From Luscinia megarhynchos (taxonomy: Eukaryota > Chordata > Aves > Passeriformes > Turdidae), in assembly GCA_034336665.1 (NCBI GenBank), contig JAPFBE010000033.1, positions 2,666,001 to 2,730,000 of the forward strand: a stretch of 64,000 nucleotides of DNA, in the 5' to 3' direction. The notes beneath the pieces were generated by a model. It did not search any database and was not told where the DNA came from. It saw only the letters and a program-made list of their open reading frames with translations. Below are positions 56,829-64,000 of this stretch, piece after piece. Made by a program: the position numbers and the translations under genes. How positions within the stretch are numbered: the stretch's first letter is position 1; every line of letters starts with the position of its first letter.

Positions 56829-57353
56829 TGTATAGCGGGTTGACCCTGGCTGGGTGTCAGGTGTCCACTTAGTCGCTCTATCACTCCCTTTCCCACTGGG
56901 ATAGGGAAGAGAATAGGATGGAGAGCAACCAGCAGGGTGAGATAAGGCAGTTTTATTACAGTAAAAGAGAGAAATAAGCAGACATCTGCGTGTGCATGGG
57001 CTAAAGTGAAAAAAGGTCAGTCTGTACTTCCCATCAGCATTGATGTTTGGACACTTCCTGGGAAGCAGGGCTTCAGCACGCGCCATGGTTCCTCCAGAAG
57101 GCAAACAGTGAAAACTCATGAGTGCCCTCCCTTCCTCCTCTATCTCTTAGCTTATATATCTGAGCTGATGTCATACGGTATGGAATATCCCTTTGGCCAA
57201 TTTGGGTCAGCTGGCCTTGTGTTCCCTCCCAGGATCTTGCCCACTCCCATCCCCTTTGTTGGGGGAAGGAATGTCAGAGGGACAGTGTTGCTTGGCAGTA
57301 GCCAAAACACTGGTCGATTATCAGCACCCTTCCAGCTACCAATGCAAAGCACA
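56829..57353 (-). repeat. ERVL-type LTR (3' LTR of a minus-strand ERVL)
   Basis: + strand begins TGTATAGCGGGTTGACCCTGG, a common avian ERVL LTR terminus, and shares GATGTCATACGGTATGGAATA with the LTR at 28975. The inner boundary is approximate. Confidence 0.65.
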
Positions 57354-60300
57354 GCACTGTAAGGGCTGTGAACTTTACCTTGGTCAGACCCAATACAATC
57401 TTCACCCTTTATTCCATACCATTTGCATCATGCTCGGATCCCATATAATCTATATACTCTCATTACTAGGATCCTTAAACCATCTCTATAACAAACATAC
57501 ATTTTACTAACTACTATTACCTGTCCTTTCACATCCCTTCAGGTGGTCTCCATTCCATCAAGATGTGGGGTCAGGACACAAGAAATAGTACACTTGATGG
57601 TTCATGGTTGGGCACCACCACCATCCCTGTTCATCATCACATTCTTCTTGCTCCTGGCAAAATTAATTCTTTGTCAGTTCATATCCCTCCTGCTACTTTA
57701 CCTCCTGTAACATAAAATTTACATGATAGGTTATTCTTACCCCAAGGTTAAATCTCCTTGAGGTACACACCGGGTCTCCCTATCCTCCCACATCAACCAC
57801 CAAGTACACTCAGGTCCTTGGGCAAAGGGTTTGCCTTTTCCCATGGGGGCAGAAATCCACAGACTTCCCCAGCCACTTCCCTATGTGTAGTACAGGGACC
57901 TTGTCTCCTCTCACAGTGTCTAAAGGCTTAGTTTGGGCAGGACAAGAGTGGTTAGCAGATCCCCTGGTGTTGACTAAACAAGTGGCTTCTGCCAAATTTG
58001 CATCCCAGTGCTTCCATGTCCCATTACCTAACACCCTTAACATAGTTTTTAGCAGCCCGTTATATCTTTCAATCTTCCCAGAGGCCTGTGGATGATAGGG
58101 AATGTGATATATCCACTTAATGCCATGTTTCTTTGCCTAGGAGTTTATAAGATTATCTTGAAAATTAGTCCCATTGTCTGACCAAATTCTATTTGGGGTT
58201 CCATGTCACCACAAAATGTGTATTTCAAGACCTGAAATCGTGTTCCGGGGAGTGGCATACTTTAATAGGTATGTTTCTAGCCAGCCAGTTGTTGCCTCTA
58301 CCATGGTGAAGATATAATTCTTGCCTTGGCATATTTATGGCAATGGCCCAATATAATCAGTTTGCTAGGCTTCACCATACTGGAAACCCAGCCACCGCCC
58401 TCCACTCTAAGGAGGCTTCACTCATGTGGGTTGCTTGATGGCAGCACGTTTCACACTGATGGATAACCTGTGAAATAGCCTCCATGGTCAGGTCCACCCC
58501 TTGATCGCGAGCCTATCTCTATGTTGCATCCCTTCCAAGATGCCCTGATGTTTCATGGGCCCATAGGGCTATAAATAGCTCACCCTTTCTTTCCCAGTCT
58601 AGATCCACCTGAGCTATACCAATTTTGGCAGCCTTATCTACCCGTTCATTGTTTTGATGCTCCTCAGTGGCATGACTTCTGGGCACATACACATCTACAT
58701 GACATACTTTCAGAGCCATGTTTTCTATTCGTGCAGCAATGTCCTGCCACAATGCAGCAGCCCAGATGGGTTTACCCCTGCATTGCCAATTGCTTTTCTT
58801 CCACTGCTGCAGCCATCCCCATAGGGTATTAGCCACCATTCAAGAGTCGGTATAAAGTATGGGCCACTTTTCTTGTTTAGCAATCTCTAGGGCTAGTTGA
58901 ATGGCTTTCACTTCTGCAAATTGGCTTGATTTGCCTTCCCCTTCAGCAGCCTCAGTGACTTGTCATGTGGGACTCCACACAGCAGCTTTCTACCTCTGAT
59001 GGTTTCCTATCACTCAGCAGGATCCATCAGTAAATAAAGCATAGTTTCTTTCATTTTCTGGTACCTCGTTTCATGGTGGTGCTTCTTGGGCACGAGTCAC
59101 CTTCTCAGGAAATGCTCCAAAATCTCTGGCTTCTGGCCAATCCAAAATCTCTTTTAGGATTCCTGGGAAATGGGGTTTTCACATTTGGACTTGTGTAATT
59201 AATACTACCCACTTACTCCATGTAGTGCTGGTTGCATGATGTGTTGAGGGAATGTTTCCTTTGAACATCCAGTGTAGTATGGGTAATCACAGTGTCAAGA
59301 GGAGACACACTTCTGTCCCAACAACTTCTGAGGCAACTCAAAGCCCCTTATAGGCTGCTAGTATCTCTTTTTCAGTTGGAGTATAGGGAGCTTCTGATTC
59401 TCGATAACTGGCTCCAAAACCCTAATAGTCGACCTCAGGTTTCTCCTGTGGTCCTTTGCCAGAGGCTCCAGGTGAGGCCCTGCTCCCTAGCTGCAGTGGA
59501 GAGTATATTTTGCACAGCTGGTCCTGTCCGAACAGGCCCAAGACCTACCGCACAAGCTATTTCCTGTCTGATCTGCTCAAAATCCTGTTGTTGCTCATGG
59601 CCCCACTTGAAGTGATTCTTTTTCTGGGTCACTCGATAGAGGGGGCTCACAAGCTGACTATAACCCGGAATGTGCATTCTCTAGAACCCCACAAGGCCCA
59701 GGAAAGGTTGTGTTTCCTTCTTATTAGCTGGTGGAGACATAGTTGCAATTTTGTCAACTACCTCTGTAGGCACATGGCGGCATCCATCCTGCCATTTTAT
59801 TCCAAAGAACTGGATCTCCTGTGCAGATCCCTTTACCTTACTTTGTTTTATGGCAAAACCAGCTTTCAAAATAATTTGGATTATTTTCTGTCCTTTCTCA
59901 AAAACTTCTGCTGTACCACCCCACACAATGATATCATGAATATATTGTAGGTGTTCTGGAGCTCCAGCCTGTTTCAGGGCAGTCTGGATCAGGCTATGGC
60001 AGATGGTGGGACTGTTTTTTCACGCCTGGGGCAGTTGGTTCCAGGTATATTGGATGCCCCTCCATGTGAAAGTAAATTGTGGTCTGCACTCTGCCACCAG
60101 AGAGACTGAGAAAAATGCATCAGCGATGTCAGTTGTGGCATACCATTTGTCTGCTTTTGACTCCAGCTCATACTGGAGTTCCAACATGTCTGGTACAGCG
60201 GCACTTATAGGTGGCACGACTTCATTCAGGCCCAGATAGTTTACTGTCAGCCTCCATTCCCCATTTGACTTCTGCACAGGCCATATGGGGCTGTAGAAGG

Positions 60301-60540
60301 GTGAGTGGGTTCTGCTAATTACTCCTTCACTCTCCAGTTGACAAATTAGTTCATGGATAGGAGTTGCAGAGTCTCAGTTTGTGCGATACTGCTACTGGTG
60401 CACTGTCCTGGTAGCAATTGGCACTTGTTGGTCTTCCACCTGCAGCAATCCTACAATGAAGGGATCTTCTGAGAAGCCAGGCAGGGTGGATAACTGTTTG
60501 ATCTTCTCTGTATTCACTGTAGCTACACCAAAAGCTTATT
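57354..60540 (-). pseudogene. pol: Second ERVL pol (decayed)
   Basis: Minus-strand fragments related to the ERVL in intron 4. RT: WRLTVNYLGLNEVVPP, FTFTWRGIQYTWNQLPQ at 60020-60277 and later blocks at 59435-59926. RNase H to integrase finger: 58519-58839 (ETSGHLGRDAT). The integrase core lies in broken frames at 57810-58500. Many stops; inactive. Confidence 0.8.
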
Positions 60541-61580
60541 GATACCCTTTTGGATCCTTGAAGTACCCTCTCCTGAGGTAGTCGATGCCAAGGATACAAG
60601 GGGCCTCTGGGCCAGTCACAATGGGGTGCTTTTGCCATCTGTCCCCTGTTAAGCTCACCTCAGCCTCTATTACAGACAACTCTTGGCATCCCCCTGTCAC
60701 TCCAGAGAGCCAGATAGGTTCTGCACTCTTGTGCCTTGAGGGCATCAGTGCACTGGTACCTACTAAAGCTTTATACTTCTGTGGATCCAATGTGCCAGGC
60801 CATCCAATCCACAAAGTCCAGTATACAGTCATCTCTTTCCTCCTGGCTGAAGGCAGGGACCCTCTATTCCTGTTCCCGGTCAGAGTATTCACTATCTCAC
60901 CTTTGCGATGCCAGATCAGAAGTTCCCTCATCAGGGCTGTAGGAAACGGTTTTAGTTCTCTTATATCTGAGAGATCGCTGATTGTCTTCTGATCTCTCTG
61001 CAGCAACTACACTGACAGTCTTCTTGGGTGGCCCCTTCTTAACAGCTCTCTTCCCTCTCAGTTCACGGAGACAGGCTTTCAGCTTAAAGGTGGATTCCCC
61101 ATCGCACTTCCTCATGTCCTCTCCGGTCATGCATAAAGAACCAGAGTTCGTTATGTGGCCCGTTCTTGGGGCTTCCCTTCTTTTTGACCGGGTTTGGAGA
61201 GGGGAGATCTCTTGGGCTGCCCCTAAAAGTTGGGGTACTGGCTCATAGGGATGAGGGAGTACCCAGAGTTTCTTCTACTTTTCGGAGCCAGGAGGATGCC
61301 ACCTCTGCAGTTGATGTATCCATTTGCAGATAATACAGTGTTACCAAGCTGCTGGAATATGATGCAGGGGCACCTTGGACCACCTTCCTCCACATGGTGA
61401 GTGTAAAAGGGACATCCTCTGGATCTTTAGAGACACTGTAATTTTTTAGATCACTGTAGAAGACTTCCAGCACTTCTAGTTCTCTCACGCACTGGATACC
61501 TTCATCTGCAGTGGTCCACTTCCCTGGGGGTTTCACAAGATCCTCCTTAAATGGATATCTTGACCTCACGCTTGAGAGAA
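60536..61580 (-). pseudogene. gag: Second ERVL gag C-terminus and protease (decayed)
   Basis: Fragments at 61243-61569 (capsid-like, ending WLRKVEETLG), 60897-61130 (basic, nucleocapsid-like) and 60536-61006 (protease, KALVGTSALMPS and APCILGIDYL). The 5' part and 5' LTR are missing; the next sequence is the inverted-terminus repeat. Confidence 0.7.
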
Positions 61581-61584
61581 GTCA

Positions 61585-62670
61585 TTTCCAGATGCTGCAA
61601 ATGGCTCCTTCCTTTCCAATTCCTCTTTCAATTTCCCGTGGGCAAAAGGACAGGGGCAGTGACAGTGGCTTCTCCTTCCTGGTGCCCCACCTGAAGAAAG
61701 GTATTAAAAATAGCACCAGTGCCGTAGTGGCTGCCACTGCCCACATGGTGGCGGCAGGGCCGTATGGCCGATGGCAAAAGTGGGGCAGGCGACTCCCCAA
61801 TGTGAAACCTGGACAAAATCAACTTCTTGGCGCTGCGGGACGCTGCAGGAATCTTTGAATTAGTGGAACTTGTTTGCAATGGTACCCACGAGCAGCAATT
61901 TTTCTTCTAGTCAGAAAAGAGGAAGAAGTAAGGACATGTGAGGAAAAAATATGGTGGCACTAAGGTCAATGGAAAAGAAAGAGGGAGGGAAGGTGGTCCA
62001 AGTGTCAGAGCCGAAATTCCTCTACAAGCCATAGTGAGGACTATGATGAAACAAACTGTCCCCCTGTTATGCATGAAGTCCACGGGAGATGCAGAATCCA
62101 CTCGCAGCCCATGAGAAAAGTGCTCATGCTGGTGTGGGTGGATGCTAGTAAAAGCTGTGGTCTAGTGGGAGACCTGAATAGAGAGATAGGGCCCTTGCTT
62201 CCAGAGATAGAGAGAAAAGACCCTTGTTTCTAACTAGAGCAGTCTAGACTTAAAAGACTGCACCCCGTGGAAAAGTGACCCATACCACAAGTTTTGGGAA
62301 GACTGTTTGCCCACAGGAGGAACCCCACAGCATAGTAAAGACTCCTCTCCCTGAGCGAACAGAAAAAGATCTGACCAAGACCCCCATGCCCTGTCTCCCT
62401 GTGCTATTGGTGGAAAAGAGAGAAGGGCTAGGGGAAAAAAGTGTTTTAAAAGCTTATTTTACATATCATTATCCTCCTCTGACTCAGTTAATAATAAACT
62501 TACTTTGTACCTTTACATTTGAACCTGTTTTACCCTTAGAGTGTTTTTCTTCCAGTCCTTAACTTATGAACCCTTCATTATTTTTTTCCCTCTGCCCAAC
62601 TGTAGCAAAAGGTAAGTGAATGACTTTCGTGGGTACCTGGCATTTGGCCAGTGTCAAACCACGACAACCA
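61585..62670 (-). repeat. Inverted-terminus repeat, copy C
   Basis: Same orientation as copy A. The right terminus, read on the - strand, starts TGTCGTGGTTTGACACTGGC. The other terminus is missing where it meets the ERVL. Confidence 0.65.
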
Positions 62671-63191
62671 TCCAACTACTTTCTTACCCATCTAAGAGTC
62701 TACCCATCGAATCTATCTCTGTCCAATTTAGAGAGAAGGATGTTGTGGGGCTCCATGTCAAAGGTTTTACAGAAGTCGACAGAAAGGACATCTGTACTCC
62801 TTCCCTTGTCCACTGATGGAGTCACTCCATCAGAGGAGGCCACTGGGTTGGTCAGGCAGGATTTTCCCTTGGTGAAGCCATGCTGGCTGTCCTGAATCAC
62901 CTCCCTGGCCTCCATGTGTCTTTGCAGAGCTTCCCAGAGGATCTGTTCCATGATCTTCCCAGGCACAGAGGTGAAGCTGACAGGGCAGTAGTTCCCAGGG
63001 TCCTCCTTTCTACCTTTTTTAAAGATGAGAACAATGTTTCTCTTTTTCCAGTCACCTGGGACTTCACCTGACTGCCACGGCTTTTCAAATATCATGGAGA
63101 GTTGCTTGGCAACTACATCAGCCAATTCCCTCAGGACTCTGGGATGCATTTTATCAGGTCCCATGGATTTATGTGCATTCAGGCTCCTCAG
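62671..63191 (-). pseudogene. CR1 ORF2 reverse transcriptase fragment
   Basis: About 165 codons (to 62700) with CR1 RT blocks: [37 protein letters not shown] and [12 protein letters not shown]. Part of the split CR1 copy; no complete enzyme. Confidence 0.85.
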
Positions 63192-64000
63192 TGTCAAGAT
63201 TTTTATGGGTTTAGGTTTTCAAAGAAGCAAGAGCAGTTGTTGGTTGCTGTAAAATTGTTTATCGCAGAGGCACATCAGTCTCAAATGCAAGCGTCTGAAA
63301 TGTTAAAGTCCATATGCTGAGTTATTTGGTATAAAGTCCCAAATAGAAGCGGTTCTCTGGTATAAAGTCCTGAGCAGAGGCAGCAGCTCTCTGGTACAGA
63401 ATTTCAAGAAGAGGCAGGAGCTCCCTGGTGTTTCTTGTTCTTCTTCTCCCATGTGGTGGTAGTGATGATGATGATGGTGGAGGAAGAGAGAGAGTTCACC
63501 CCAATACATGGGGATTTTATTTACAAATTACCCAATGAGCTAAAAACAGTAACCTGAAGCATTTCTCCTAAACCTATTAGAATTCTAGTTCTATAGTATG
63601 AAAGTAATGTTAATCCTTACGCATATAGCTCTATCTATTTACACAAATAGTTCTATCTGTTCTAGCTCAAAAATGTAAGCAATGTTCTTACTATGTTTTC
63701 ATTATATCTGGGGCTAAGTTTCTGAACTTTCACTGAGACCTAAACTGCACTAGATTCTAAGGCTTTTTACTCTTAAGGCACTTAAAGCATATTCTTACTT
63801 AAAACTAAGATTTATACTTCTACTTCATATCTATGTGACTTAATAATATTTTCTACTTAAAACTAAAGCTTACACCTGTTTCATGTCTGTGTGGCTTAAT
63901 ATTTTTTAATTTCTCTAAAAGCTTTAATTCAATCCCTGCATTCTTATGTCTCTCTGAGGGACTCAGACGGGCTTCTTTTTTATACAGTCCAGCACCTCAA
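63192..64000. repeat. Probable LTR element interrupting the CR1, runs off the window
   Basis: CR1 similarity stops at CTCCTCAG, followed by TGTCAAGATTTTTATGGG. The next part contains repeated TCTGGTATAAAGTCC-like units (63325-63370), a (GAT)n run near 63465 and AT-rich DNA. The other end is not in the window, so the identity is tentative. Confidence 0.4.

Larger units (their letters stand above)
53917..63191 (-). mobile_element. Single CR1 LINE copy in four pieces
   Basis: Pieces 53917-54320, 55595-56063, 56783-56828 and 62671-63191 are collinear parts of one minus-strand CR1: tail and 3' UTR first, then ORF2 C-terminus, then RT. They are separated by inserted LTR elements, two of which have target duplications taken from CR1 sequence. 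About 100 bases of CR1 are missing at the third gap. The CR1 stops at 63191, where another LTR seems to begin. Confidence 0.78.

Overview
The window is vertebrate nuclear DNA from a bird, most likely a songbird. The evidence is a split, intron-rich host gene, CR1 LINE copies, and many avian-type endogenous retroviruses (ERVs) and LTRs. There are no bacterial operons, CRISPR arrays, rRNA or tRNA genes that I can see.

Host gene. One protein-coding host gene crosses the window on the + strand: the 5' half of a BTB/POZ zinc-finger transcription factor that I recognise as ZNF131 (ZBTB35). A CpG-rich promoter and a non-coding exon 1 end at a donor at 12520/12521. Coding exons follow at 16045-16168 (16030 with its 5' UTR), 28731-28832, 39906-40050 and 50963-51642. 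They encode the first ~350 residues: BTB domain, basic NLS-like stretch, acidic region and three C2H2 fingers. The remaining exons lie beyond the window. The splice phases are consistent (1, 1, 2, 1) and every junction has AG/GT.

Retroelements, left to right. (1) ERV-A1, 28-9434 (+): gammaretrovirus-like provirus with tRNA-Trp primer site, gag-UAG-pol in one frame, a Cys/His-rich ORF between pol and env, and a frameshifted env. (2) A small solo LTR and an ERVL fragment upstream of the ZNF131 promoter. (3) Intron 2: two head-to-head copies of a ~1.2 kb repeat with ~95-bp terminal inverted repeats. One copy is split by ERV-B, 19176-27306 (-), a nearly complete betaretrovirus-like gag-pro-pol joined to an alpharetrovirus-like env. 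(4) Intron 3: an old solo LTR split by ERV-A2, 29331-38764 (-), a second copy of the ERV-A provirus, and by a CR1. (5) Intron 4: a decayed ERVL provirus, 42244-48941 (+), with an unusual open membrane-protein frame at the gag position, and a 1.3-kb solo LTR. (6) Distal intron: one CR1 copy broken into pieces by a succession of nested LTR elements, one carrying a pentanucleotide microsatellite, plus a second decayed ERVL (-).

Most notable observations. The 5' flank of ERV-A1 equals, in inverted orientation, the 5' flank of ERV-A2. The two proviruses also share inactivating lesions. The left end of the window therefore looks like an inverted duplicate of the ERV-A2 locus (or an assembly fold-back) that switched inside the 3' LTR. 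ERV-B keeps both betaretroviral frameshift sites and an env frame whose start codon seems to be supplied by a spliced leader exon. ERV-A has an extra zinc-binding-like frame before env. The intron-2 repeat has inverted termini unlike a normal LTR. All identifications are by eye; no searches were run.
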